In this document: piece by piece, positions 1 to 7,618 of the stretch
Numbering within the stretch: position 1 is the first letter of the stretch
Layout: the number at the start of each line of letters is the position of its first letter
NCBI GenBank assembly: GCA_031281765.1
Contig: JAITEX010000180.1
Span: 1-9,275, forward strand
DNA: 9,275 bases
Source of the DNA: Eubacteriales Family XIII. Incertae Sedis bacterium
GTDB lineage: Bacteria; Bacillota; Clostridia; Peptostreptococcales; Anaerovoracaceae
Direction: 5' to 3'
Made by a program: the position numbers and the translations under genes
Notes under the pieces: model-generated
Databases searched by the model: none
What the model was told of the DNA's origin: nothing
Seen by the model: only the letters and a program-made list of their open reading frames with translations

Positions 1-1875
1 GCGCGTTTCGAGGGCATAGAGCAAAAGATGGTGCAGGGCGTACGCCGCGATTACCTGAAGCTGTTGTATGCGGAGGGCGATACGATGTACGTCCCCGTCG
101 ACATGATGAAGAATGTCCAGAAGTATATCGGCGGCGGCGAGGAACACCCGAAGCTGAACCGGCTGTCGAGTCCCGAGTGGAAGAAAACAAAGGCGCGGGC
201 GAAAGCCGCGATAGCCGAGATGGCGTCGGAGCTCGTGGAGCTCGCGGCATTCCGTAAGAGCGCGCCCGGCTTTGCCTTTGCCCCGGATACGCCGTGGCAG
301 CGGGAGTTCGAGGACAAATTCCCCTACGAGGAGACGGGCGACCAGCTCAAGGCCATCGAGTCCGTGAAACGGGATATGGAAAAACCCGAAGCTATGGACC
401 GCCTGCTGTGCGGCGATGTTGGCTACGGCAAGACGGAAATCGCGCTGCGCGCCGTATTCAAATGTGTGGACAACGGCAAGCAGGCGGCGATCCTCGTGCC
501 GACGACCATACTCGCGGGCCAGCATTTCAAGACCTTCACAGACCGCTTTGACGGGTTCCCGTTCAATGTCGAGGTACTGTCGCGGTTCCGGTCGGCCGCG
601 GAGCAGAAACGGACGGTCTCCGCGATAGAGCGCGGCACGGCGGATATTATTATCGGAACGCACAGGCTGCTTTCAAAGGATGTGAAATTCCACGACCTCG
701 GCCTGCTTATCATCGACGAGGAACAGCGTTTCGGAGTGCGCGACAAGGAAAAGATAAAACGGATAAAACAGAACATCGATGTGCTGTCCATGACCGCGAC
801 GCCGATACCGCGTACACTGCATATGTCGCTTATGGGCATACGCGATATGGACGTGATTGAGGAACCGCCCGAGGACCGGTACCCCGTGCAGACCTATGTA
901 TCGGAGGAGAGCGACGAGGTGGTGCGCGAGACGATAGTGCGCGAGCTCGGCCGCGGCGGGCAGGTCTACGCGGTGACGCCGAGAATCGATATGATCGACC
1001 GCGTTGCGGCCGATATTATGCGCCTCGCGCCGGACGCGCGGGTTGCCGTCGGCCACGGCCGCATGCGGGAACGGGAGTTAGAGGACGTGATGATAGATTT
1101 CGTCGCGGGCGAGTATGATGTGCTGATCTCCACGACCATTATCGAATCCGGCATCGATATACCGAACGTGAATACGATACTCATATTCGACGCCGACCGG
1201 TTCGGGCTGTCGCAGCTCTACCAACTGCGCGGCCGGGTCGGCAGGACGAACCGCGTCGCGTTCGCCTATCTGCTGCACCGGAAAGGGAAGGCGCTTACGG
1301 AAGTTTCCGAAAAGCGGCTGCGCACGATACGCGATTTTACGGAATTCGGCGCGGGGTTCAAGATTGCCGTGCGTGACCTCGAGATACGCGGCGCCGGGAA
1401 CCTGCTCGGAGCGCAGCAGCACGGCCATATGGCGGCCATAGGCTATGATCTGTACGCGCGGCTCGTAGAGGACGCGATAGCGGCGGTGGGCGGGGCGGCG
1501 CCGGAGCCCGAAAAGCCGGAGGTCTTTATCGATGTAGATATTCCGGCCTATATCCCCGACTATTATATAGAGGACGAATCCGCGAAGCTTCAGGCGTACC
1601 GTAATATCTCGCTTGCGCGAAGCGCGGAGGACGAGAGGGATATTATAGGCGAGCTTGCAGACCGGTTCGGGCCGGTCCCCGAAAGCGTGAAGAACCTTAT
1701 CGCGGTGGCGCGCGTCCGCTCGGCCGCGGAGCAGCTCGGCGTCACGCGCGTGACGGAATACGGCGGCGATTTGCTCCTGATGCGCGGCAGGGAAACGGTA
1801 GCGAAGGTATTTGCGCCCACGGGCAGGGAGCGCCTGAATAAGTCGCTTGAATCGATGGCCCAAATGGGCAGCTGA
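1..1875 (+). CDS. mfd: Transcription-repair coupling factor Mfd, C-terminal part (5' end outside window)
   Basis: Mfd is a cytosolic ATP-driven dsDNA translocase that removes RNA polymerase stalled at lesions and recruits UvrA. The frame is open from base 1 (A-R-F-E-G-I-E-Q...), so the gene starts upstream. About 624 codons remain of a protein that is usually near 1,150 residues. The window opens in the RNA-polymerase interaction domain (RRDYLKLLYAEGD, YVPVD). The translocase follows: Walker A GDVGYGKTE (412-438), the DEEQ box (715-726), MTATPIPRTL (from 790), IIESGIDIPN (near 1138) and QLRGRVGR (1222-1245). The TRG region DLEIRGAGNLLGAQQHG starts near 1375, and the C-terminal TRCF domain (IPAYIPDYYI...) starts near 1540. 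The UvrB-like N-terminal modules are not in view. From memory of B. subtilis Mfd, the tail after the ADRFG motif seems about 40 residues short, with no sign of a frameshift. It ends 100 nt before prsA. Confidence 0.97.
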   Translation, partial: ARFEGIEQKMVQGVRRDYLKLLYAEGDTMYVPVDMMKNVQKYIGGGEEHPKLNRLSSPEWKKTKARAKAAIAEMASELVELAAFRKSAPGFAFAPDTPWQREFEDKFPYEETGDQLKAIESVKRDMEKPEAMDRLLCGDVGYGKTEIALRAVFKCVDNGKQAAILVPTTILAGQHFKTFTDRFDGFPFNVEVLSRFRSAAEQKRTVSAIERGTADIIIGTHRLLSKDVKFHDLGLLIIDEEQRFGVRDKEKIKRIKQNIDVLSMTATPIPRTLHMSLMGIRDMDVIEEPPEDRYPVQTYVSEESDEVVRETIVRELGRGGQVYAVTPRIDMIDRVAADIMRLAPDARVAVGHGRMRERELEDVMIDFVAGEYDVLISTTIIESGIDIPNVNTILIFDADRFGLSQLYQLRGRVGRTNRVAFAYLLHRKGKALTEVSEKRLRTIRDFTEFGAGFKIAVRDLEIRGAGNLLGAQQHGHMAAIGYDLYARLVEDAIAAVGGAAPEPEKPEVFIDVDIPAYIPDYYIEDESAKLQAYRNISLARSAEDERDIIGELADRFGPVPESVKNLIAVARVRSAAEQLGVTRVTEYGGDLLLMRGRETVAKVFAPTGRERLNKSLESMAQMGS

Positions 1876-1915
1876 GCCGAAATGTCATAATTGCGCCGAG
1901 ATGCACCCAAATAAT

Positions 1916-1926
1916 TATGATATACT
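1916..1926 (+). promoter_or_regulatory. Probable promoter of the prsA-hisC-mtaD-spoVB unit (extended -10)
   Basis: In the A+T-rich gap after mfd, TGATATACT (1918-1926) reads as an extended -10 (TG-n-TATACT). Overlapping it is TATGAT (1916-1921), which lies 19 nt after a weak -35-like TTGCGC (1891-1896). Either would place the transcript start 40-50 nt before the prsA ATG. No terminator hairpin is visible between mfd and prsA, so read-through from mfd is also possible. Confidence 0.5.
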
Positions 1927-1975
1927 TAATGCGGCTTAAAAAACAAAAAACAAGGGTACGAAAAGGATTATAAAT

Positions 1976-3073
1976 ATGAAAACAAGAAACATCGCACGAT
2001 TAACACTGTTTGCCTTATGCGCTGTCCTTATCGCGGGAGCGGTATTGGCGGGCTGCGGCAAGAGTTCATCCGAGAAAGACGGGAACGCGCTTCTCGCCAC
2101 GGTGGACGGCCATAAAATATTCGAGGAGGACGCGCGTCAGTTCGCGGCTCTCTTCCTGCTCGAGCAATACAATTATCCACTTGACCAATTCCCGGAGAGC
2201 GAGCGCGAAGAAATCGTCAACAGATCCATCCTGAATATCATGATCGACGACTGGCTTATCCGCGAACAGATGAAGGAAGCGGACGTCATTACGAAGGATG
2301 TACAGAACCAGATAAAAGAGGGCATTACCTCCATCAAGCAGGACGAGACGATAGGCCCGAGCATCACAAGCCTGAAAATCACGGACGAAGCCATAGAGGA
2401 TTACTTCAAGTATAGCTTTTACATGAGGGCCTATATGGACAAAATCAACGAAGAGACCCCCGTAACCAACGGCGAGGTTCAGGCGTACTATGATAAGAAC
2501 AAGGACGATGCGTCGCTCGCGAGCGTGTTCAAGACAGCGCCGTCGGTCAAGGTCAGCCATATCCTTATCAAGGATGAGGAGCATACGGCCGCGAAAAAGG
2601 CCGAAGCCGAAAAAATCTTGAAAGAAGCCAAGGACGGCGCCGATTTTGCGGAGCTGGCGAAGAAATACAGCGAAGATGACGGCAGCAAAGAGAGCGGCGG
2701 GGACGTCGGCGAAGTGACGAATAACGGGCAGATGGTACAGGCGTTTCAGGACGCCGCGCTCGCGCTTACGAAGAACGGCGAACTGAGCGATATTGTCGAG
2801 ACCGAGTATGGCTTCCATATACTCAAGGCTACCTCGAACCCTGTGGCGGAAAAAGCGAAGACCCTCGAGGAGGCCAAGGACGACATCATCAAATACATCC
2901 AGAGCGACAATCTGGCGATTGAGGTGGAAAAGCTGCGCGAAAAGGCAAAGATAACGTATGACAAGGGGCTTCCGCCGACCGACGAGTCAGAGTCCGGGTC
3001 TGAGGCTGAGGCTGCCGCGGATGAGAGCGCGGCTGACAAGCCCGCGGGCGAAGAACCGGCAAGCGAGGGGTGA
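1976..3073 (+). CDS. prsA: PrsA/SurA-like parvulin peptidyl-prolyl isomerase lipoprotein
   Basis: This is an extracytoplasmic foldase predicted to help exported proteins fold at the outer face of the membrane; parvulins isomerise Xaa-Pro bonds. Residues 1-26 form a lipoprotein signal peptide: charged MKTRN, a hydrophobic core, then the lipobox L-A-G-C with the lipidated Cys at 27. A SurA_N-like helical chaperone region spans about 35-185. The parvulin domain spans about 190-285, from VSHILIK (His195) through the KKYSEDDGS and GGDVGEV motifs to YGFHILK (His281). The last 30 residues or so are a low-complexity Glu/Ala/Ser tail. The ATG has AAGGA at 1963-1967, 8 nt upstream. The stop is 6 nt before hisC, which implies cotranscription. 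A PrsA-like gene near mfd and spoVB is common in clostridia. The symbol reflects family and architecture; the client proteins cannot be read from the sequence. Confidence 0.88.
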   Translation: MKTRNIARLTLFALCAVLIAGAVLAGCGKSSSEKDGNALLATVDGHKIFEEDARQFAALFLLEQYNYPLDQFPESEREEIVNRSILNIMIDDWLIREQMKEADVITKDVQNQIKEGITSIKQDETIGPSITSLKITDEAIEDYFKYSFYMRAYMDKINEETPVTNGEVQAYYDKNKDDASLASVFKTAPSVKVSHILIKDEEHTAAKKAEAEKILKEAKDGADFAELAKKYSEDDGSKESGGDVGEVTNNGQMVQAFQDAALALTKNGELSDIVETEYGFHILKATSNPVAEKAKTLEEAKDDIIKYIQSDNLAIEVEKLREKAKITYDKGLPPTDESESGSEAEAAADESAADKPAGEEPASEG

Positions 3074-3079
3074 AAACCG

Positions 3080-4147
3080 ATGGCTTCAGCCGGGTTTACC
3101 GATAAACTGATAAACATAGAGCCGTATATTCCGGGCGAACAATCAGCTTCGCCCGGTCTTATTAAACTGAATACGAATGAGAACCCCTTCCCGCCGTCAC
3201 CGGCGGTCAGCGCCGCCATCGCGCGGGTCAGCGGGGATGAACTCGCGCGCTATCCGGCGCCCGACGCGGACAAGCTGTGCGGCGCGCTTGCGGAATACTA
3301 CGGGGTCGCGCGGGAGCGCGTGTTCGCCGCCAACGGCTCGGATGAGGTGCTCGCGTTCGCGTTTCGGGCGTTTTTCAACGCGGAGCTGCCCGTGCTGTTT
3401 GCGGACGTCACCTATACGTTCTATCCCGTCTGGTGCAGACTCTTCGGCATACCGTATGGAGAGGTCCCCTTAACGGCGGATTTTCGCATCGATGCCGGGG
3501 GGTATCTGCGGGAAAACGGCGGCATCGTTATCAGCAATCCGAACGCGCCCACATCGCTCGCCGAAGATAGTTCGCTGATAGAAAGCATTGTCCGGAGGAA
3601 CCAAGGCAGCGTCGTCATCATCGACGAGGCGTACGCGGAGTTCGGCGCGCAGAGCGCGCTGCCCTTGACGGAGAAATACGAAAACCTGCTCGTGACGCGG
3701 ACGTTTTCAAAATCGCGCGCGCTGGCGGGACTGCGTATCGGCTACGCGATCGGGAGCACAAAGCTCATTGATACGCTTGCGACGGTCAAGAACGCCTTCA
3801 ATTCCTATACGCTCGACCATGTCGCGATAGCGGCCGGCGTCGCGTCCCTCGCGGACGACGCGTATTACCGCGCGAAGATAGAAGAGCTTACCGCTATCAG
3901 GGACACTTATGCGGAACTCCTCCGGGGTCTCGGCTTCGAGGTGTTGCCGGGCAAGACGAATTTTCTGTTTATACGACACCCGGACATCAACGCTGCGGAC
4001 CTCAGCGCGTATCTTGCGGAAAAGAATATACTCGTACGGCATTTTAAAACGCCGCGCATCGAGGAGTATCTGCGCGTGACGGTCGGTACGGAGGGACAGA
4101 TGCGGGCGTTTACCGACGCGGTGCGGGCGTACAGAGGTATACTATAA
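3080..4147 (+). CDS. hisC: Histidinol-phosphate aminotransferase family protein (HisC-like)
   Basis: A 355-residue PLP-dependent fold-type I aminotransferase, the usual length for HisC, which interconverts histidinol phosphate and imidazole-acetol phosphate in histidine synthesis. Visible family features are the N-terminal I-KLNTNENPFPPSP, the RYPAPDADKL region, NPNAPTS (substrate/PLP Asn), IIDEAYAEF with the PLP-pyridine Asp at 182, and FSKSRALAGLRIGY with the Schiff-base Lys at 211. The C-terminal EEYLRVTVGTEGQM carries the carboxylate-binding Arg. The ATG follows GAGGGGTGA (3065-3073), formed by the end of prsA, 6 nt away. No other his gene is in the window, and this family also acts on aromatic and other 2-oxo acids. 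Its place next to mtaD leaves room for a different substrate. Family certain, histidine role likely but not proven. Confidence 0.85.
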   Translation: MASAGFTDKLINIEPYIPGEQSASPGLIKLNTNENPFPPSPAVSAAIARVSGDELARYPAPDADKLCGALAEYYGVARERVFAANGSDEVLAFAFRAFFNAELPVLFADVTYTFYPVWCRLFGIPYGEVPLTADFRIDAGGYLRENGGIVISNPNAPTSLAEDSSLIESIVRRNQGSVVIIDEAYAEFGAQSALPLTEKYENLLVTRTFSKSRALAGLRIGYAIGSTKLIDTLATVKNAFNSYTLDHVAIAAGVASLADDAYYRAKIEELTAIRDTYAELLRGLGFEVLPGKTNFLFIRHPDINAADLSAYLAEKNILVRHFKTPRIEEYLRVTVGTEGQMRAFTDAVRAYRGIL

Positions 4148-4168
4148 GGGACTGAAAGGAAAGAAGGC

Positions 4169-5470
4169 ATGATACTCTTTGACAATATCACGCTTATTAA
4201 TCATGACGGAACGGTAGAGCCCCACGCCTATGTCGGCGTGGAAGGCGCGCAAATCGCCTTTGTCGGCAAGGAACGGCCCGCGGGCAGCTTTGAGCGCGTG
4301 ATAACCGGATGCGGCCGCATACTGCTTCCGGGTTTCTACAACGCGCATGCGCATTCACCGATGACGCTGATGCGCGGCTACGGTGAGAACCTGAAACTCG
4401 ACAGATGGCTGAACGACCGCATATTCCCGTATGAAGCCGAACTGACGGGCGAGGCCGTCTACCGCGCGACGAAGCTTGCGCTTGCGGAATCCTTTCGAAG
4501 CGGCATCGTTTCGAGTTCGGATATGTACTATTTCTGTGATGACATGATACGGGCGGCGTCCGAAACGGGGGCCAAGATGAATGTCGCGCGGGCCCTCGTC
4601 ATGTTCGACGACCGTGCGGATCCCGCTGCGGACAAGCGCTATAATGAAGCGCTCTATACCTATAAGCATTTCCACGGCCGGGACGAAGGCCGCATACTCG
4701 TGGACTACGCGCTTCACGCGGAATATACGTCGACGCCGGCCTTGGTCAGCGCCATCGCGTCGCTTGCGAAGGAGACCGGTACGCGCGTGCAGGTCCATGT
4801 TTCGGAGACGCGGGCGGAGCACGAGGAGTGCAAGGCGCGTCACGAAGGCAAAACGCCCGTGCAGTATCTCGCGGATCTCGGGCTGTTCGATACGCCCGCC
4901 GTCTGCGCTCACTGCGTCTGGGTCGAAGATGAGGACCGGGTCATTATGCGGGAAAAGGGCGCGACCGCCGTTTCCTGCCCCGTCAGCAACCTGAAGCTCG
5001 CGAGCGGCGTCTGCGATGTGCCGGCGCTTTTCGCTGCGGGCGTACCGGTGGCCATCGGTACGGACAGCGTCGCGAGCAACAACAGCCTGAACTTCATCGA
5101 GGAGATGAAATTCTTCGCGTTGCTGAACAAGGAGCGCCACGGAGACCCGACTGCGGTCACGCCGGCGGAGACTCTGTTCGCGGCCACGCGGGCGGGGGCT
5201 TTGTGCCAGGGGCGCGCGGACTGCGGCATGATAGCGGAGGGCTGCCGGGCGGATATTATTCTCATCGACGCCTCGGGGCCGCATATGACGCCCGTCTATG
5301 ACGCGTGCACGAATGTGGTATACTCCGCGTCGGGCGGCGATGTCTGCCTGACGATGATAGACGGCAGGATAGTCTACGAAAACGGCGAATATATGACGAT
5401 GGATATTGAAAAAGTGAAAGCCGAGGCCGCGGAATCCGCCTATGCGATTGCGGAGGAAGTCAATGGCTAA
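4169..5470 (+). CDS. mtaD: Amidohydrolase of the MTA/SAH deaminase type (MtaD-like)
   Basis: A cytosolic 433-residue metal-dependent deaminase of the amidohydrolase superfamily. Characterised relatives deaminate 5'-methylthioadenosine and S-adenosylhomocysteine to the inosine derivatives. The metal and catalytic set is complete: H60-A-H62 (FYNAHAHSPM), H183 (LHAEYT), H210 and E213 (VHVSE), H248 (CAHC) and D299 (IGTDSVASNN). W80 in DRWLND matches the purine-side Trp of the family. Arg141 and Arg149 are candidates for the Arg residues that distinguish MTA/SAH deaminases from atrazine or guanine deaminases, but I could not align them rigorously. AAAGGA (4155-4160) sits 8 nt before the ATG; hisC ends 21 nt upstream, and the 3' end overlaps the flippase gene by 8 nt. 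A deaminase for another nucleoside or N-ribosyl substrate remains possible. Confidence 0.82.
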   Translation: MILFDNITLINHDGTVEPHAYVGVEGAQIAFVGKERPAGSFERVITGCGRILLPGFYNAHAHSPMTLMRGYGENLKLDRWLNDRIFPYEAELTGEAVYRATKLALAESFRSGIVSSSDMYYFCDDMIRAASETGAKMNVARALVMFDDRADPAADKRYNEALYTYKHFHGRDEGRILVDYALHAEYTSTPALVSAIASLAKETGTRVQVHVSETRAEHEECKARHEGKTPVQYLADLGLFDTPAVCAHCVWVEDEDRVIMREKGATAVSCPVSNLKLASGVCDVPALFAAGVPVAIGTDSVASNNSLNFIEEMKFFALLNKERHGDPTAVTPAETLFAATRAGALCQGRADCGMIAEGCRADIILIDASGPHMTPVYDACTNVVYSASGGDVCLTMIDGRIVYENGEYMTMDIEKVKAEAAESAYAIAEEVNG

Positions 5471-7121
5471 AAAGACCTTTTTCTACGGCGCGATGGTACT
5501 GACGGGGGCCAGCATCCTCTCGAAGCTGCTCGGCGCCATATTCCGGATACCCGTGACGAATCTCATCGGCCCCGAGGCCATGGCCTATTATCAGGCGGTC
5601 TATCCCATCTATGTGATACTGCTGACCGTGTCAATCGCGGGCTTTCCCGTCGCTATCTCGCGCACGGTGTCCGAACGGCTGACCTTCGGCGACCACTACG
5701 GCGCGCACCGCGTGTTCAAAATATCATTGGTCATTATGGCGCTGCTCGGTACGGTTTCCATGGTCATCATGTGGCTTATCGCGGAACCGTTGTCGCAGCG
5801 GCTCGGGGATTTGAGCGGGGCGGTCTACGGCATGAAGGCGATTGCGCCCGCGCTGCTCTTTGTAACGGTGATTGCCGCGTTCCGCGGCTATTTCCAGGGC
5901 ATGCAGAATATGCGGCCGACGGCGGCCGTACAGGTGACGGAGCAGCTCTTCCGCGTTATCACGGGGCTTACCTTCGCGGCGATATTTGTCGGCAAGAGCC
6001 TTGAGTACGGCGCCGCGGGCGCCACCTCGGGCGCCACCTTCGGCGCGCTCGCGGGTTTGGTTCTCATGCTTATCATCTATGCGGCCAAAGTGCGTCAGCC
6101 GGGCTTCCGGGAGGAGATAGCGCACAGCCGCGAACTGTTCAGGAGCAGCGAACAGCCGCTGTCGAAGGTGCTGAAGGCGCTCTTTTCGATAACGATCCCG
6201 ATTGTGATAGGCGCGCTCGTCATGCCGATGATGAACAGCCTCGACCTCGCCATCGTCGCAAACCGCCTGACGGATACGGGCTGGGACCCGAGTGAAGTGC
6301 GCAGTATGTACGGGCAGCTGTCGGCAATGGCCGGCGCCATTATCAATCTGCCGCAGGTCGTCACGCAGTCGATTGCGATCAGCCTTGTCCCCACCATTAT
6401 CAGCGCGTTCAAAACGCGGGATCACGAATTCCTCGGCAGGAACGTCTCGATCAGCGCGCGCATGACGATGCTCATCAGCCTGCCGTGCAGCGTGGGCGTT
6501 TTCGTGCTTGCGCGGCCCATTATGCTGTTGCTCTATCCCCGGTATCCCGATGATGCGATGGCGGCCGCGCCGAGCCTCATGATCCTGGCCGTCGGTATCG
6601 TATTCCTGACGGCGATACAGACGATGACCGCTATCCTGCAGGGTGTGGAGCGGCAATGGAGGCCGATGGTCAATCTGTTAGCCGGCGCCGTGGTCAAGGG
6701 GATACTTACCTTTACGCTGACGGGCATCGTGGCGGTCAATATCCGCGGAGCGGCTGCCGGTACGGTTGGCGCCTATATGGTCGCGGCATTCCTCAATTAT
6801 CGCGCCATTAAGAAATACGCGGGTATCACGGTCGAATGGCGGCTTGTGGTCGTGCGTCCGCTCATCTCCGCCCTCGTCATGGGCGGCTGCGCGTTCGGCG
6901 CGTATAAGCTCTGTATGACAGTGGCCTCGGGCAGCCTTTCCCTGCTGAACGCCAACGCGTTTGCGACCCTCGCGGGCGTGGCCGTCGGCGGCCTCGTCTA
7001 CGTCATCATGGTTTTTGCCACGGACGCGATTTCGCGTGACGAGCTTGCCATGCTGCCAAAGAGCGGCGGCCTTGTCCGGATTTATGACAAATTATCGCGA
7101 AGCCGTCGCAAAGGGCGGTAG
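5463..7121 (+). CDS. spoVB: SpoVB-family MOP-superfamily flippase (putative polysaccharide/lipid-linked precursor exporter)
   Basis: A 552-residue polytopic membrane protein of the MATE-like MOP superfamily (SpoVB, YtgP/MurJ-like group), which moves lipid-linked saccharides such as peptidoglycan precursors across the membrane. Repeated hydrophobic segments fit the usual 14-helix architecture. Family marks are the N-terminal GASILSKLLGAIFRIPV and YYQAVYPIY, and the FRGYFQGMQNM-PTA-Q--EQ-FR signature at about residues 140-164. An in-frame ATG at 5442 exists, but the start is placed at 5463. That ATG has GGAGG at 5452-5456, 6 nt upstream, gives the normal N terminus MAKKTFFYGA, and overlaps the mtaD stop by 8 nt, which suggests translational coupling. 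The position before hup and rqcP matches spoVB of other Firmicutes. Whether it serves spore cortex or vegetative wall synthesis cannot be decided here; the usual sporulation neighbours are missing. Confidence 0.85.
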   Translation: MAKKTFFYGAMVLTGASILSKLLGAIFRIPVTNLIGPEAMAYYQAVYPIYVILLTVSIAGFPVAISRTVSERLTFGDHYGAHRVFKISLVIMALLGTVSMVIMWLIAEPLSQRLGDLSGAVYGMKAIAPALLFVTVIAAFRGYFQGMQNMRPTAAVQVTEQLFRVITGLTFAAIFVGKSLEYGAAGATSGATFGALAGLVLMLIIYAAKVRQPGFREEIAHSRELFRSSEQPLSKVLKALFSITIPIVIGALVMPMMNSLDLAIVANRLTDTGWDPSEVRSMYGQLSAMAGAIINLPQVVTQSIAISLVPTIISAFKTRDHEFLGRNVSISARMTMLISLPCSVGVFVLARPIMLLLYPRYPDDAMAAAPSLMILAVGIVFLTAIQTMTAILQGVERQWRPMVNLLAGAVVKGILTFTLTGIVAVNIRGAAAGTVGAYMVAAFLNYRAIKKYAGITVEWRLVVVRPLISALVMGGCAFGAYKLCMTVASGSLSLLNANAFATLAGVAVGGLVYVIMVFATDAISRDELAMLPKSGGLVRIYDKLSRSRRKGR

Positions 7122-7154
7122 CCAGGCTATCCATACCACAAAAATAATGAAATT

Positions 7155-7184
7155 TCAACACTTTTTTTTCGCATAAAGTGTTGA
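7155..7184. repeat. Perfect 10-bp inverted repeat over the hup -35 region (candidate operator)
   Basis: TCAACACTTT (7155-7164) and AAAGTGTTGA (7175-7184) are exact reverse complements around a 10-nt spacer that is mostly T. The right arm contains the first four bases of the -35 hexamer TTGACA. A related half-site, GTTGAAA, recurs at 7212-7218 just after the -10, and its complement TTTCAAC is at 7153-7159. No T-tract follows either arm, so it does not look like a terminator. A repressor site is inferred, not shown. Confidence 0.55.
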
Positions 7185-7209
7185 CATGCCGTGAGAAAAG
7201 TGATTAAAT
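7181..7209 (+). promoter_or_regulatory. Promoter of hup
   Basis: A consensus -35 TTGACA (7181-7186) is followed after 17 nt by TTAAAT (7204-7209). The -10 is preceded by TG (7201-7202) in extended -10 position. It lies about 55 nt before the hup start, in the only long A+T-rich gap of this stretch, and gives HU its own transcription start. Confidence 0.78.
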
Positions 7210-7267
7210 AAGTTGAAATGTTTGTAATAAGAGTATTGTGAAAGAGAGCAATAAAGGAGGTTTATTC

Positions 7268-7552
7268 GTGAATAAAGCAGAATTGATTTCAACCCTTGCC
7301 GAAAAGACGGGTAATACGAAAAAAGACGCGGAAGTTTTTGTAAGTGAGTTCCTCGACATCATTCAGACGGCGCTCGTCAAGGGTGACAAAGTTCAGCTCA
7401 TAGGATTTGGCACGTTCGAAACCCGCAAGACAGCGGCGAAGCTCGCGCGCAACCCGCGCAAGCCGGAAGAGGTCATCAAGGTTCCCGCCGGCACGGCCCC
7501 GCGCTTCAAGCCCGGAAAGGCCCTGAAGGACGCGGTCAACAAGAAAAAGTAG
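7268..7552 (+). CDS. hup: DNA-binding protein HU
   Basis: HU is a small basic nucleoid protein that binds DNA as a dimer and bends it. The 94-residue product has the full fold: N-terminal helices (NKAELISTLAEKTGNTKKD), the core GFGTFE (46-51), the DNA-binding arm with RNPR (61-64, Pro63 being the intercalating proline), and the C-terminal APRFKPGKALKDAVN. The start is the GTG at 7268 because a near-perfect AAAGGAGG (7253-7260) sits 7 nt upstream and the protein then begins in register with known HUs. An upstream in-frame GTG at 7238 would run through this ribosome site. A weak TATTG/CAATA inverted repeat (7234-7253) lies just before it. The gene has its own promoter and terminator, so it can be expressed apart from its neighbours. 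Confidence 0.96.
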   Translation: MNKAELISTLAEKTGNTKKDAEVFVSEFLDIIQTALVKGDKVQLIGFGTFETRKTAAKLARNPRKPEEVIKVPAGTAPRFKPGKALKDAVNKKK

Positions 7553-7572
7553 TTTTGTACCGATAATAAATC

Positions 7573-7603
7573 AGGCTGCCCCGTATCCGGAGCAGCCTTT
7601 TTT
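7573..7603 (+). terminator. Intrinsic terminator after hup
   Basis: AGGCTGC (7573-7579) pairs with GCAGCC plus the first T (7592-7598). An inner CCG/CGG stem closes a TATC loop, with one C-A mismatch between the two stem parts. The hairpin is followed by six T (7598-7603). It lies 20 nt after the hup stop and only 15 nt before the rqcP start, so it probably separates high hup expression from lower rqcP read-through. Confidence 0.85.
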
Positions 7604-7618
7604 ATAGGGAACAGGAAA

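Noticed and set aside
4355..5284. Long open frames on the minus strand opposite mtaD (and similarly opposite mfd at 1078-1863, prsA at 2066-2818 and spoVB at 5724-6656)
   Set aside because: They run antisense to clearly recognised genes, give arginine- and histidine-rich translations with no family motif, and lack ribosome sites; GC-rich codon bias explains them.
5442..5462. Flippase start at ATG 5442
   Set aside because: It has no good ribosome site and overlaps mtaD by 29 nt, while ATG 5463 has GGAGG at proper spacing and the normal family N terminus.
6018..6039. Direct repeat GGCGCCACCT, two copies 12 nt apart within spoVB
   Set aside because: It is four codons apart in frame and encodes a Gly-Ala-Thr-rich membrane helix; coding composition explains it.
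7155..7184. Terminator after the flippase gene
   Set aside because: The inverted repeat has its T-run in the loop rather than after the 3' arm, and the right arm overlaps a consensus -35 box.
7238..7267. HU start at the upstream GTG 7238
   Set aside because: The extra residues encode the ribosome-binding site itself, and known HU proteins begin at the GTG 7268 equivalent.
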